Positions 15,880 through 24,073 of a stretch of DNA of 64,000 bases are shown here, piece by piece. Source of the stretch: Leisingera sp. ANG59 (GTDB lineage Bacteria > Pseudomonadota > Alphaproteobacteria > Rhodobacterales > Rhodobacteraceae); contig NZ_WLCM01000004.1 of NCBI RefSeq assembly GCF_013317235.1, positions 219,088 through 283,087 of the forward strand. The letters are read 5' to 3'. The stretch's first letter is position 1; every line of letters begins with the position of its first letter. The notes beneath the pieces are model-generated. The model worked only from the letters and a program-made list of their open reading frames with translations, was not told the DNA's origin and did no database searches. A program made the translations under genes and the position numbers.

Positions 15880-16809
15880 TTATTCGCCGACCAGCGCGTT
15901 GACCTCGGCCAGGTCGGTGATGTCCTTCTCGATCTGGCTGGCAGAGGCCTCGGCGTCCTTCCAGTAGAGCAGCACACCGGTTTCCTTCATCAGGTTCTGC
16001 GCGGCTTCGGTCTCCAGCGCGGCCTGGGCAGCGGCGGCGATTTTCTCGCGCGCATCCGCCGGGGTGTCCTTGTGCACGAACAGTCCGTTCCACAGCGACA
16101 GCTCCAGGCCCGGAACAACCTCGGCCATGGTCGGGACATCTGGGGTGAGCGCAGTGCGCTCGGAACCGATGCTGGCCAGGATCTTGATGCTGTCCATACA
16201 GGGCAACAGGGTCTGCAGGGTGCCGTTCACCACATCCACGTCGCCCGAGGCCAGCACGTTGCAGTCCAACAGGTCGTAGGCCGCTTCGCTGGTGAAATCG
16301 AAGCCGGATTTGATAGCCGCGGCAAAGGTCACCTTGGTCGGTGCCAGGAAGGAGCCGTAGTGGCCCAGCGAGACGTCATTCTCCGCGCCGTAGGCCGACA
16401 GCTCTTCCCAGGTGTCATAGGGTTTGTCCGCCAGGGTCGCGACCACAAACGGATAGGTCAGGAAGATGCCGACCGGATCAAAGGGGTTCGGGCTCAGCTC
16501 CGGAATGCCGATCTCAGGGCCGACCACGGGCACCCCGATCACGAAGGAGCCGACCGTATAGCCGTCCGCCGGTGCGTTGGCCACTTCGACAGCGCCGGGG
16601 AACGGGCCGCCGCCGCCGCCAGGCTTGTTCACCACCGCCGCAGGAACGCCGTACATTTCCTGGAACTTGTCGGCGATCATCCGGGTCAGCACGTCCTCGA
16701 GGTCGCCCGGCGGCCAGGGCACCACGAAGGAAACCGGTTTTTCCGGATACTCCGCCATGGCGGCGGTAGCACTGAGTAAGGCCGCAGCGGCTGCTAGTTT
16801 GAGTTTCAT
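15880..16809 (-). CDS. tctC: TctC-family periplasmic solute receptor
   Basis: 309 residues from the ATG at 16809, chosen because GGGAGGACC lies just before it and a clean signal peptide (MKLKLAAAAALLSATAAMAE) follows; an upstream in-frame start would precede it with a non-secretory stretch. Mature motifs YPEKPVSFVVPWPPGD and VVNKPGGGGG are diagnostic of Bug/TctC receptors, which bind carboxylates and many other small solutes. Length is normal. In place of the usual conserved Asp-rich loop it has PADGYTVGSFV. The ligand is unknown; the neighbouring kinase, lyase and dehydrogenase suggest a hydroxylated or methylated amine or amino acid. Confidence 0.9.
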   Translation of the reverse strand: MKLKLAAAAALLSATAAMAEYPEKPVSFVVPWPPGDLEDVLTRMIADKFQEMYGVPAAVVNKPGGGGGPFPGAVEVANAPADGYTVGSFVIGVPVVGPEIGIPELSPNPFDPVGIFLTYPFVVATLADKPYDTWEELSAYGAENDVSLGHYGSFLAPTKVTFAAAIKSGFDFTSEAAYDLLDCNVLASGDVDVVNGTLQTLLPCMDSIKILASIGSERTALTPDVPTMAEVVPGLELSLWNGLFVHKDTPADAREKIAAAAQAALETEAAQNLMKETGVLLYWKDAEASASQIEKDITDLAEVNALVGE

Positions 16810-16846
16810 TTGGTCCTCCCTTTTGATGTTTATTTTGTTCGGCCGG

Positions 16847-18088
16847 TTATGCCTTGCCCGGCGGGACAGTCCCTTCCGCCACCCAGCGGTCGAGGATCTC
16901 CAGCGCTGTATGCGCGAAGGCAGTGTCGTTGATGTGGGCATCCAATCCGGTTGCCTGAACAGAGGGCGCCACAGTGGCGCTCAGCTCGCTGATGAAGGCT
17001 GCCAGCCCTTCAGGGTCGTGGCAGTCGCCGCCGGGGCGGTCCCATTCCTCGATCCCGCCCTTGGGGATGATCAGATGCGTGGGGGATTTGCTTTCGCCCA
17101 GCCGGCGGTTCAGTTCGCGGGCGATCTCGCGGCGCTCTTCGGCATTGTAAAACGTGTTCTTGACCAGCTTGTTATGGGTGTGGATCGGGCGGCCCTCGAA
17201 CTGGGCCGGGATTTCCTGCCAGCCGGCAAAGTCGATCAGGTCCATGCAGCCTGGCGCAACGATTTGCGGGATGCCTGCACGGCCTGCCGACAGGTGCCGG
17301 TCACGGCCGGCGTTGACCACCGAACCGGCCATCAGGTTGCCCAGCTCGCAGCCCGCAAAATCCATCACGCAGACAAAGCCGTTCTGCGCCGCAATCTGCT
17401 CGAACGCCATGCCGCCCATGCCCATGGCATGGAACACTGCCACCTCGTAGCCCCGCTGCTCCAGTTCCGGTTTCAGCGTCTTGATGTATTTGAGGCAGGA
17501 GGTGCCCAGCGATGTGACGCCGATCACCGGCCGCCCGCTGACCGCAGGTTCGGCAGCCCGTGCAGCACCCAGCACGGCGCCCGCCGCCTGGGCAAGAGAG
17601 GACCGGCAAATGCTGTTCAGCCCGTAGAGACCGCCCGCCCAGAGGATCATCTGGATATCCGGCGACAGCCGTTCCGCCGGGATCAGCGTCGAGAAGGAGA
17701 CGGTGGAAACCACATATTTCGGCACCCCGACCGGCAGCGCCTGGCAGACATCCAGCGCCAGGTCGGTGCCCATGGTGCCGCCCAGGATGATCACCCCGTC
17801 GATGCCGCCTTCACCGTGCAGCTCCCGGGCCAGCGCGCAGGCGCCCGCCGACATGATGTTCATCGCCACATGCTCGCTGCCGCTGTCGATCGCAGCCTGG
17901 ATAGAGCTGCCGCCGGCCCTGGCCACATCATGCTTGGAGAAGTCGGTGGGCTGCTCCGGGTCGCCCAGCACGCTGACATCCAGGGTCAGAACCCCGCCGC
18001 CCAGGACGCGGATCTTCTGTGCCAGAAATTCCAGCTCGGCGTTCTTGGTATCATAAGTGCCGATGACCATAATGGTCTTGTTGGTCAT
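16847..18088 (-). CDS. UPF0261 / Tm-1-like ATP-binding domain protein
   Basis: 413 residues with GGGAGGGAAG before ATG. The N-terminus MVIGTYDTKNAELEFLAQKI and the later MNIMSAGACALARELHGEG and HNKLVKNTFYNAEERREIA are typical of UPF0261, the bacterial relatives of the tomato Tm-1 protein, which bind ATP; the enzymatic reaction is not established. It lies between the FAD demethylase gene and tctC in a same-strand run, so it probably acts on the substrate or an intermediate of this pathway. Length agrees with the bacterial single-domain form (about 400 residues). Confidence 0.85.
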   Translation of the reverse strand: MTNKTIMVIGTYDTKNAELEFLAQKIRVLGGGVLTLDVSVLGDPEQPTDFSKHDVARAGGSSIQAAIDSGSEHVAMNIMSAGACALARELHGEGGIDGVIILGGTMGTDLALDVCQALPVGVPKYVVSTVSFSTLIPAERLSPDIQMILWAGGLYGLNSICRSSLAQAAGAVLGAARAAEPAVSGRPVIGVTSLGTSCLKYIKTLKPELEQRGYEVAVFHAMGMGGMAFEQIAAQNGFVCVMDFAGCELGNLMAGSVVNAGRDRHLSAGRAGIPQIVAPGCMDLIDFAGWQEIPAQFEGRPIHTHNKLVKNTFYNAEERREIARELNRRLGESKSPTHLIIPKGGIEEWDRPGGDCHDPEGLAAFISELSATVAPSVQATGLDAHINDTAFAHTALEILDRWVAEGTVPPGKA

Positions 18089-18112
18089 GTTGTCTTCCCT
18101 CCCAGTCGCGGC

Positions 18113-20575
18113 TCAACCCCGCATGAACTCGCTCTTAGGGTCGTAGAAAGGTGTCAATTGCACCTTAAGCGGGTACATCCTGCCAGCGATCTGCACTTCG
18201 AATCCACCTTCGTCGATCCAGGACCTGCTAACGCCGCCCTCACGGTGGAGGCTCGCCAGCCCCACCATTGCCTGCAGACGGAACCCCCAGTCGCCCGAGG
18301 TAACATGGCCCACGATCCCGCCATCCTTCCACACAGGTTCATTGTGGATCAGATAGGGCCCGTCCTTGGCGCCGACACCTTCGGCGATGCAGGAGACGGT
18401 CCGGTAAGGCGTTGCCGGGCCGGCTGCCTTCTGCGCGGCGAGCCTGGCTTTGCCGAGGAAATCGTCGTCCTTACCAAGCGCCACTGCAAAACCGAGCCCG
18501 GTTTCATAGGGGGTGTCGTCCTCGCCGATGTCGTGCCCGAAGTGGCGGAAGCCCTTTTCCAGCCGGCAGGCGTTCATCGCAAACATGCCCATGTGCCGCA
18601 GGCCCAGCGGTTCACCCGCCTCCATCAGCGCCTCATAAACGCCGGCTACAAATTCGGTCGGCATCATCAGCTCATAGCCCAGCTCGCCCAGGAACGACCG
18701 GCGGATGGCCCAGCCGCGGGCATAGCCCATGTCGATTTCCTGCGCCGCGCCAAAGGGGAACGCCGCGCTCGACAGATCGTCGCCAGAAATCGCGGACAGG
18801 ATTTCACGCGACTTCGGCCCGTGGATTGAGATCAGGCCATAAGCAGAGGTGGCGTCGAAGATCTCAAACCGCCACTCCGGGTCGGCGTGGTCGCGGATCC
18901 AGGCCTGGTCGCGGATCTGGCTGGGGTGGCCGGTGATCACCATGAAGCTCTCCGGCGCAGTGCGGGTGATGGTGACATCGGCCTCAATACCGCCGCGGCT
19001 GTTCAGGAACTGGGTATAGACAGAGGTGCCGGTATCCACGTCCATCTCGGCGCCGCAGACCCGGTTCAGAGCGCGCACCGCATCGGGCCCCTGGACCAGG
19101 ATCTTGGCGTACATCGACTGGTCGATCAGCACTGCCGCGTCCCGCGCCGCCAGGCATTCCGCCTCGACATGCGGCGACCAGTCCTTCCACCACAGGTTCG
19201 GCTCTTCGTTCCAGCCCTTCTGGTCCGGATCGTAATACATGGGCATTTCCCAGCCGATCCGTTCGGCAAACGTGGCGCCGGCGGCCTGCAGGCGGTCATG
19301 CAGCGGCACCCGGCGCACGCCGCGGGCGCTGTAGACCTGGCGCCCCGCCCAGGAGACACCGTAGTGAAAGCCCACCGATTCCGCGCTGCGGTCGCGGTTG
19401 TATTTCGTGTTGCGCTGGAACGGATGCGCCCGCCGCGCCAGCATCGGCCCCATGCCGCGGGACGGCTCGCCGCCGGTCATCCATTCCGCCATCGTCAACC
19501 CGACGCCGCCGGAATTGAGGATACCGTTGGAGTTCATCCCGGCGGCCACATACAGCCCTTTTATCTCGCTGGCCGGCCCCAGGTAGGGGCGGCCGTCGGG
19601 GGTGAAGCTTTCGGGGCCATTAAAGAAGGTCTGGATACCCATCCCGCCCAGCGCCGGCATCCGCTCGAACATCTTCTCCAGGTTCGGCTCCACATGCTCC
19701 ATGTCGAAAGGCAGCTCGTCGAATTCGAAATCCTCGGGGATGCCGTCAGCGCCATAGGGCTTGCCGTGTTTCTCGAAAGAGCCGATCAGAAGCTTGCCGG
19801 TGTCCTCCTTCCAATAGGTCCGCTCCTCGGCGATGTTCAGGATCGGCTGATCCTTCGGCAGCCCGTCGACCGGCTCGGTCACGATGTAGAAATGCTCGGT
19901 TGCGTGCAGCGGCACGGTGACACCATGAGCTTTGGCAAACAGGTGGCTCCACATGCCGCCGGCCAAAAGCACCTTGTCCGTGGTTATCACGCCCTGATCG
20001 GTTTCAACGCCTGCGACCTTGCCGCCGCGGACAACCAGCTGCGTGACCTTGGTGTCCTCGAACAGCCGGGCGCCCAGCACCTTGGCGCCCTTGACCATGG
20101 CAACGGTCACGTCCAGCGGGTTCACCTGGCCGTTGGACGGCACGAAGAACGCGGATTTCACGTCTCCGGTTTCGATCCAGGGCCATTTCTCCTGCAGCTC
20201 CCCGCGGGACAGCAGGAAGCTTTCGATCCCCATGCGGACGGCGTGGTCGTGGCTGCGCAGCAGCTGCTCGTGCCGGACGTCACCGATGGCCAGGTTGATG
20301 GTGCCGTTGGGCTTGTAGCCGGTGGCCTGGCCGGTTTCCTCCTCCAACTCGCGGAACAGCCGGGCGGTGTATTTGCCCAGCTCAGTCTGCGCGGTGCTGT
20401 CGCGCAGCTGGCCGACAATCCCTGCCGCGTGCCAGGTGGTGCCGCTGGCGACCTTGCGCCGTTCGATCAGAACAGCCGGCACTCCGCGTTTCGCCAGGTG
20501 GTACAGCGTCGAGACGCCGATGATACCGCCGCCGATGATCACCACAGGGGCTTGTTCCGGGAGATTGTGAGCCAT
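18113..20575 (-). CDS. FAD/GcvT multidomain N-demethylase (dimethylglycine/sarcosine dehydrogenase family)
   Basis: 820 residues from ATG 20575 (AAGGAA upstream; the preceding TTG is less likely). N-terminal DAO domain with VVIIGGGIIGVSTLYHL and SGTTWHAAG, where H49 matches the His that carries covalent FAD in dimethylglycine dehydrogenases. The C-terminal half is the aminomethyltransferase (GcvT) fold with its barrel domain (SGDWGFRLQAMVGLA); there the released methyl group is passed to tetrahydrofolate. Such enzymes strip N-methyl groups from dimethylglycine, sarcosine or other methylated amines. A divergently regulated context is absent: the IclR gene lies upstream on the same strand. The substrate is probably specific to this cluster. 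Confidence 0.88.
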   Translation of the reverse strand: MAHNLPEQAPVVIIGGGIIGVSTLYHLAKRGVPAVLIERRKVASGTTWHAAGIVGQLRDSTAQTELGKYTARLFRELEEETGQATGYKPNGTINLAIGDVRHEQLLRSHDHAVRMGIESFLLSRGELQEKWPWIETGDVKSAFFVPSNGQVNPLDVTVAMVKGAKVLGARLFEDTKVTQLVVRGGKVAGVETDQGVITTDKVLLAGGMWSHLFAKAHGVTVPLHATEHFYIVTEPVDGLPKDQPILNIAEERTYWKEDTGKLLIGSFEKHGKPYGADGIPEDFEFDELPFDMEHVEPNLEKMFERMPALGGMGIQTFFNGPESFTPDGRPYLGPASEIKGLYVAAGMNSNGILNSGGVGLTMAEWMTGGEPSRGMGPMLARRAHPFQRNTKYNRDRSAESVGFHYGVSWAGRQVYSARGVRRVPLHDRLQAAGATFAERIGWEMPMYYDPDQKGWNEEPNLWWKDWSPHVEAECLAARDAAVLIDQSMYAKILVQGPDAVRALNRVCGAEMDVDTGTSVYTQFLNSRGGIEADVTITRTAPESFMVITGHPSQIRDQAWIRDHADPEWRFEIFDATSAYGLISIHGPKSREILSAISGDDLSSAAFPFGAAQEIDMGYARGWAIRRSFLGELGYELMMPTEFVAGVYEALMEAGEPLGLRHMGMFAMNACRLEKGFRHFGHDIGEDDTPYETGLGFAVALGKDDDFLGKARLAAQKAAGPATPYRTVSCIAEGVGAKDGPYLIHNEPVWKDGGIVGHVTSGDWGFRLQAMVGLASLHREGGVSRSWIDEGGFEVQIAGRMYPLKVQLTPFYDPKSEFMRG

Positions 20576-20711
20576 CAAATTGTTCCTTCAGCCCGCTTGT
20601 GCAGGCGATCTGCAGGTTTCAGACCCGGTGCGGAGAGGCGCAGAGGGGCGCAGGTTTCAGCCGCTCAGATGCAGACCTTGTGGCAGAAAGATTCGATTCA
20701 CAGAAATATTT

Positions 20712-20726
20712 CGCACCAAAGGTGCG
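20712..20726. promoter_or_regulatory. CGCACC-AAA-GGTGCG palindrome, candidate regulator site
   Basis: A perfect dyad CGCACC-N3-GGTGCG lies between the iclR stop and the demethylase start, about 137 bases upstream of that start. The core word GCAC/GTGC recurs in the palindromes upstream of iclR at 21603-21629. It could be the IclR operator controlling the demethylase-tct operon. A weak terminator for iclR is the alternative. Confidence 0.4.
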
Positions 20727-20727
20727 T

Positions 20728-21507
20728 TTATTGCACCGCCAGTGAAGCCGGGCTGCGCGGCGAGGGCGCACCAGTCAGAGCGGTTTCCAGCTGCCGGATA
20801 GCGGCCCCCAGCAGCGCTGCCAGTTCTGCCTGGCGTGCCGCATCTAGGTTCAGGTCCGGAACCGCGATTGCTATGGTGCCTGCCGGATCTTTGCCATCGG
20901 TGAAAAACGGCATCGCCACGCTGGCGACCCCAATCTCAACCGTGTTGCGGGCGCAGGAATAGCCGCGATTGCGGGTTTCGCGGAGGACCTCACTCAGCTC
21001 AGCTTCATCTGTCACGGTGAAGCGCGTCAGTTTCTCCCGTTTCAGATTCAGCAGCCGCTCCCGGGTGTTGTCAGAACAGAATGCCAGAAACGCCAGTCCG
21101 GAAGAAGAAGAGTGGTAGGGGTAGGTTTCCGCAGGCTGTAGATTGATCACATTGCCCCGTGCAGGCAGGGTGAACGACGCGGTCCCCAAGCCCACGGCGC
21201 CAGGAATGCCGACATGCACGGTTTCATTTGCCTGCGCGGACAGCCACTGTGTCACTACCTGGGTTGCCTTTACCATCGGTACCGTGGCCTCACGCAGCCG
21301 CGCCAGAGACAGGAAGGCGTGGCCCAACCGGTACTTCCGGGTTTCCGGGTTCTGTTCGATGAAACCGTGCTTGATGAGGGACAGAAGCAGTCTGCGCGTC
21401 ACGGCTTTGTCTTGATCCGTAGCACGGGCCAAATCATTCAAGCCGATTTCAAGGTTCTCCAGCGAAAACTGGCGCAACAGGAGCATCGCTTTGTCCACGG
21501 TTTTCAT
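20728..21507 (-). CDS. IclR-family transcriptional regulator
   Basis: 259 residues with GAGGGAAACC before ATG. Winged helix-turn-helix at about 1-70 (MKTVDKAMLLLRQFS, then IGLNDLARATDQDKAVTRRLLLSL) and an effector-binding domain with GTIAIAVPDLNL near the C-terminus. IclR proteins usually control neighbouring catabolic genes in response to a pathway metabolite. It is the first gene of a minus-strand run that continues with demethylase, UPF0261, tctCBA, dehydrogenase, lyase and kinase, so it is the obvious local regulator. The upstream intergenic region contains GCACT/AGTGC palindromes. Confidence 0.9.
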   Translation of the reverse strand: MKTVDKAMLLLRQFSLENLEIGLNDLARATDQDKAVTRRLLLSLIKHGFIEQNPETRKYRLGHAFLSLARLREATVPMVKATQVVTQWLSAQANETVHVGIPGAVGLGTASFTLPARGNVINLQPAETYPYHSSSSGLAFLAFCSDNTRERLLNLKREKLTRFTVTDEAELSEVLRETRNRGYSCARNTVEIGVASVAMPFFTDGKDPAGTIAIAVPDLNLDAARQAELAALLGAAIRQLETALTGAPSPRSPASLAVQ

Positions 21508-21602
21508 TTGGTTTCCCTCGTGTAGCCCGCTTCCGGAAGTTTCGCTGGTGTCGGGCGTTCACCGCAAACATACCATATGGCTGCAACAGCTGCTGAAATT
21601 CT

Positions 21603-21629
21603 GCACTCCAAGTGCGATTAAAGCACTTG
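21603..21629. promoter_or_regulatory. Overlapping GCACT/AGTGC palindromes, candidate IclR operator
   Basis: CAAGTGC (21609-21615) and GCACTTG (21623-21629) form a 7-bp dyad with 7-base spacer. GCACT (21603-21607) also pairs with AGTGC (21611-21615). It is about 100 bases upstream of the iclR start. The shared GCAC core with the palindrome at 20712 makes autoregulation plausible. Confidence 0.4.
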
Positions 21630-21727
21630 TTAAAAAGCGATCACCAGATCAAGAGCACCAGTTTCAATTCAACTTCGGCTTTGGCGCAGTGCTTTTGCTT
21701 TGCCAAACATACTGGCAAGTGGCGCAG

Positions 21728-21800
21728 TCAGAGGCAGAATGACCTAATGACGATGAATCCCAGAAGGTTTTCAGTGGTCTCGTCGTAGCGGGTTGCGAGA
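21728..21800 (-). pseudogene. C-terminal scar of an IS5-family transposase
   Basis: On the minus strand this stretch reads LATRYDETTENLLGFIVIRSFCL and a stop. The part up to GFI matches the end of IS5-family transposases (typically VATRYD...NFLGF). Only about 24 residues remain, with no terminal repeats recognised. It is evidence of a past insertion between iclR and rpoE. Confidence 0.65.
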
Positions 21801-22010
21801 ATGACCCCTTCAGAGACGGCTCTTTCCTAATTCGGCATCAGATCTCGTGCCAAGCTGGTTTCCGTCGCAGGTGCCGGTTTGAAACACGCCCTGAAACAGA
21901 TGCAGCTCCCTTTGGTCAACACGGCTCAGACCTAAGCAGTTGCATTAGGAAGTCTGACGCTACGGAGCGCCCGGATGGTCTGCTTAGGCATTCAAAAATT
22001 CCCTGCCCGG

Positions 22011-22037
22011 TGATCCGGCTTCACCATCGGGTCGTAT
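22011..22037 (+). promoter_or_regulatory. Sigma-E (RpoE/ChrR)-type promoter of rpoE
   Basis: TGATCC (22011-22016) and CGTAT (22033-22037) are separated by 16 bases. The same pair with the same spacing occurs in front of the FAD oxidoreductase gene, and TGATCC-N16-CGTAC in front of the DUF1365 gene. TGATCC is the -35 element reported for R. sphaeroides sigma-E. The -10 ends only seven bases before the rpoE ATG, so the transcript may have little or no leader. Confidence 0.7.
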
Positions 22038-22044
22038 TCAGATT

Positions 22045-22674
22045 ATGGTGACATTGAACTTGGATAGGCCGCCGGAAGAAACAATTGTGCTTCGGGCAAC
22101 CCCTGAGGACAAAGCAGCTGTGCCAAAAGATCAATCGTTGTCGCAACTTACCCTATGGCTGCTTGCCGTGCGCGACCAGCGTGACAGAGGGGCATTCGCG
22201 GACATGTTCGATTATCTGGCGCCGCGGCTAAAGGGGTTTATAATCCGGAGCGGCTCAAGCCCTGCGCTGGCGGAAGAGATCGTCCAGGACGTCATGCTGA
22301 CCGTCTGGCGCAAGGCAGCACTGTTTGATCCGCACAAGGCGCAGGCCTCAGCCTGGATATATCAGATCGCCCGCAATCGTCATATCGACATTGTACGCAA
22401 GGAAAGCCGGCCAGTGCCGGATGAACTGGGTGAAGATCCCGCCACCGAGCCCGACGCCAGTCAAATCCTGGCCCTGGAGCAGGAAACGGTGCGGTTGAAG
22501 CACGCCATTGCGCAACTGCATCCCGACCAGAAAGAGATGATCGTCAAGGCCTATATGGGGCACCTGACGCACCAGGAGATCAGCAGTCAGACCGGCCTGC
22601 CCCTGGGAACTGTAAAATCGCGTATCCGGCTGGGACTCGGGCGGCTGCGCAAGGAGCTAAAAGGATTGCGTTGA
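22045..22674 (+). CDS. rpoE: ECF sigma factor RpoE (singlet-oxygen type, group ECF11)
   Basis: 209 residues. Sigma region 2 spans about 45-110 (FDYLAPRLKGFIIRSG, EEIVQDVMLTVWRKAALFDP, WIYQIARNRHIDIVRK) and region 4 about 150-205 (HLTHQEISSQTGLPLGTVKS, RIRLGLGRLRKEL). It is immediately followed by a chrR anti-sigma gene, the arrangement of R. sphaeroides RpoE-ChrR, where singlet oxygen frees sigma-E to start a photo-oxidative stress response. The start at 22045 lacks a ribosome site and lies seven bases from the -10, compatible with leaderless translation; no better start exists before region 2. Probably autoregulated. Confidence 0.93.
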   Translation: MVTLNLDRPPEETIVLRATPEDKAAVPKDQSLSQLTLWLLAVRDQRDRGAFADMFDYLAPRLKGFIIRSGSSPALAEEIVQDVMLTVWRKAALFDPHKAQASAWIYQIARNRHIDIVRKESRPVPDELGEDPATEPDASQILALEQETVRLKHAIAQLHPDQKEMIVKAYMGHLTHQEISSQTGLPLGTVKSRIRLGLGRLRKELKGLR

Positions 22675-23310
22675 ATGCCTGCAATCACCCACCACATCCC
22701 CGATGAAATGATTGCTGCCTATGTCTCCGGCAGCCTGCCGCACGCCTTTTCCATGGTGGTCGCGTCCCACTTGTCCTATTGCCGCGACTGCCAGGCGGCG
22801 CTGGGCGCACATCAGGCTGCTGGCGGTGCGCTGCTTGAGACGGGAGACGCCGTGGCGGTTGAAGCGGGTTTGAAATCGAGGGTTCTGGCTGCGCTTGATT
22901 CCCATGTTGTGCCGGAACCGGTGTTCGAGGCAAAGGGGATCTATCCGGGACCGGTCATACAAAGACTGAAGGGGAGGCCGCCGCGTTGGAAGTCTCTTGG
23001 AATGGGCGTGAAGCAGGACATTCTTTTTGAGGACAGCGAAGGCTCTGCTCGGCTGCTGTTCATCCCGGCCGGGCAAGCGGTGCCCGATCACAGCCACAAT
23101 GGGCTGGAGTTGACACTGGTACTGCAGGGCAGCTTCAGCGACGAGACCGGGCAATTCGGTGTCGGCGATGTGGAGATAGGCGACGAGAACCTGGAACATA
23201 CGCCAGTCGCAGATGCGGGCGATCCGTGCATCTGCCTAGCCGCCACTGATGCGCCATTGCGCTTCAGGGCCTTTATGCCGCGACTGCTGCAGCCGCTGTT
23301 CCGGATTTGA
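22675..23310 (+). CDS. chrR: ChrR zinc-binding cupin anti-sigma factor
   Basis: 211 residues; ATG directly follows the rpoE TGA. The N-terminal anti-sigma domain has the zinc ligands H6 (or H7), H32, C36 and C39 (SHLSYCRDC), matching H6, H31, C35 and C38 of R. sphaeroides ChrR. The C-terminal cupin domain keeps H139, H141, E145 and H175, all displaced by two from the metal-binding residues of ChrR. In the studied protein the first domain holds sigma-E and the cupin is needed for the singlet-oxygen response. All key residues are present, so it should be functional. Confidence 0.95.
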   Translation: MPAITHHIPDEMIAAYVSGSLPHAFSMVVASHLSYCRDCQAALGAHQAAGGALLETGDAVAVEAGLKSRVLAALDSHVVPEPVFEAKGIYPGPVIQRLKGRPPRWKSLGMGVKQDILFEDSEGSARLLFIPAGQAVPDHSHNGLELTLVLQGSFSDETGQFGVGDVEIGDENLEHTPVADAGDPCICLAATDAPLRFRAFMPRLLQPLFRI

Positions 23311-23347
23311 GGCTTGCTTGAACTGTGTGAGATTTCGGGCGTGCCGC

Positions 23348-24073
23348 TCATTTCCCGCGGTAGACGATCCAGTCGGGCAGCAGATGCAGCGCCTTGATTG
23401 CATAGGAAAAGGGGCGCGGGAAATCGGTGCGGAAGCGGCGCGATCGCATCGCGCCTATCACATGGCGGGCCGCATCCCCAGGCTCCATCAGCTGCGGCAT
23501 AAGGAAGCTGTTCTTGTCCGTCAGCCGGGTCTTGATGAAGCCGGGATTGACAAGGCGGACGTTAACCCCGCTGCCCTTCAGGTCATGGCGCATGGTTTCC
23601 GCCAGGCTGATCAGAGCCGCCTTGCTGGCGCCATAGCCGATTGATGCCGGCAAGCCCCGATATCCGGCCAGAGAGCCGACCAGGGTGATTTCCCCGCGCC
23701 TTTGCTTGACAAAGCCGGGCACCACTTCCCCTAGAATACGCAGCGCGCCGACGAAATTCACATCGCTCATCTGCAGTGCGGCGGCGCTGTCCCAGTCCTG
23801 GGTCCGCATCGGTTCATATGCGCCTGCGTTGTAGATGACACCATCCAGCGCCCCGGCAGCGCGGGCAGCCTCTGCAACCGAATTCATATCTGACACATCC
23901 ACAGGAACCGCTTTCGCATGGCGCAACTCCTGTGCCAGATCCTGCAACGAATCTTCGGAGCGCGCCGACAGGATCAGCCGGGCATCTTCACGATCCAGCC
24001 GCCGTGCGATTTCGCGCCCGAGGCCTTGGCTCGCACCCACCAGCCAGTAGGTCTTGCCGGCAAACGGCGTCAT
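23348..24073 (-). CDS. Short-chain dehydrogenase/reductase of the sigma-E regulon
   Basis: 241 residues; ATGA overlap with the DUF1365 stop, so it is the second gene of that operon. Rossmann motif GASQGLGREIARRL, NAG in VIYNAGAYEP, catalytic YGASK (Tyr-x-x-x-Lys) with an upstream Ser in LVGSLAGYRG. Length is that of classical SDRs; the substrate is unknown. Its position next to a DUF1365 protein, an FAD oxidoreductase and a cyclopropane-synthase-like methylase suggests modification of lipids or acyl chains after photo-oxidative damage. Its end faces chrR with a 37-base gap and no clear terminator. Confidence 0.88.
   Translation of the reverse strand: MTPFAGKTYWLVGASQGLGREIARRLDREDARLILSARSEDSLQDLAQELRHAKAVPVDVSDMNSVAEAARAAGALDGVIYNAGAYEPMRTQDWDSAAALQMSDVNFVGALRILGEVVPGFVKQRRGEITLVGSLAGYRGLPASIGYGASKAALISLAETMRHDLKGSGVNVRLVNPGFIKTRLTDKNSFLMPQLMEPGDAARHVIGAMRSRRFRTDFPRPFSYAIKALHLLPDWIVYRGK

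Larger units (their letters stand above)
21508..22010. other. Intergenic region between iclR and rpoE with IS scar
   Basis: About 540 bases between divergent genes (up to 22044). It holds candidate IclR palindromes (21603-21629), a short IS5-family C-terminal scar (21728-21800) and, at its right end, the sigma-E-like rpoE promoter (22011-22037). The rest, 21801-22010, shows no gene or motif I can support. Confidence 0.5.

Noticed and set aside
18887-20962. 691-codon plus-strand frame opposite the demethylase gene
   Set aside because: Antisense shadow; no recognisable domain, while the minus-strand product is a complete FAD/GcvT enzyme.
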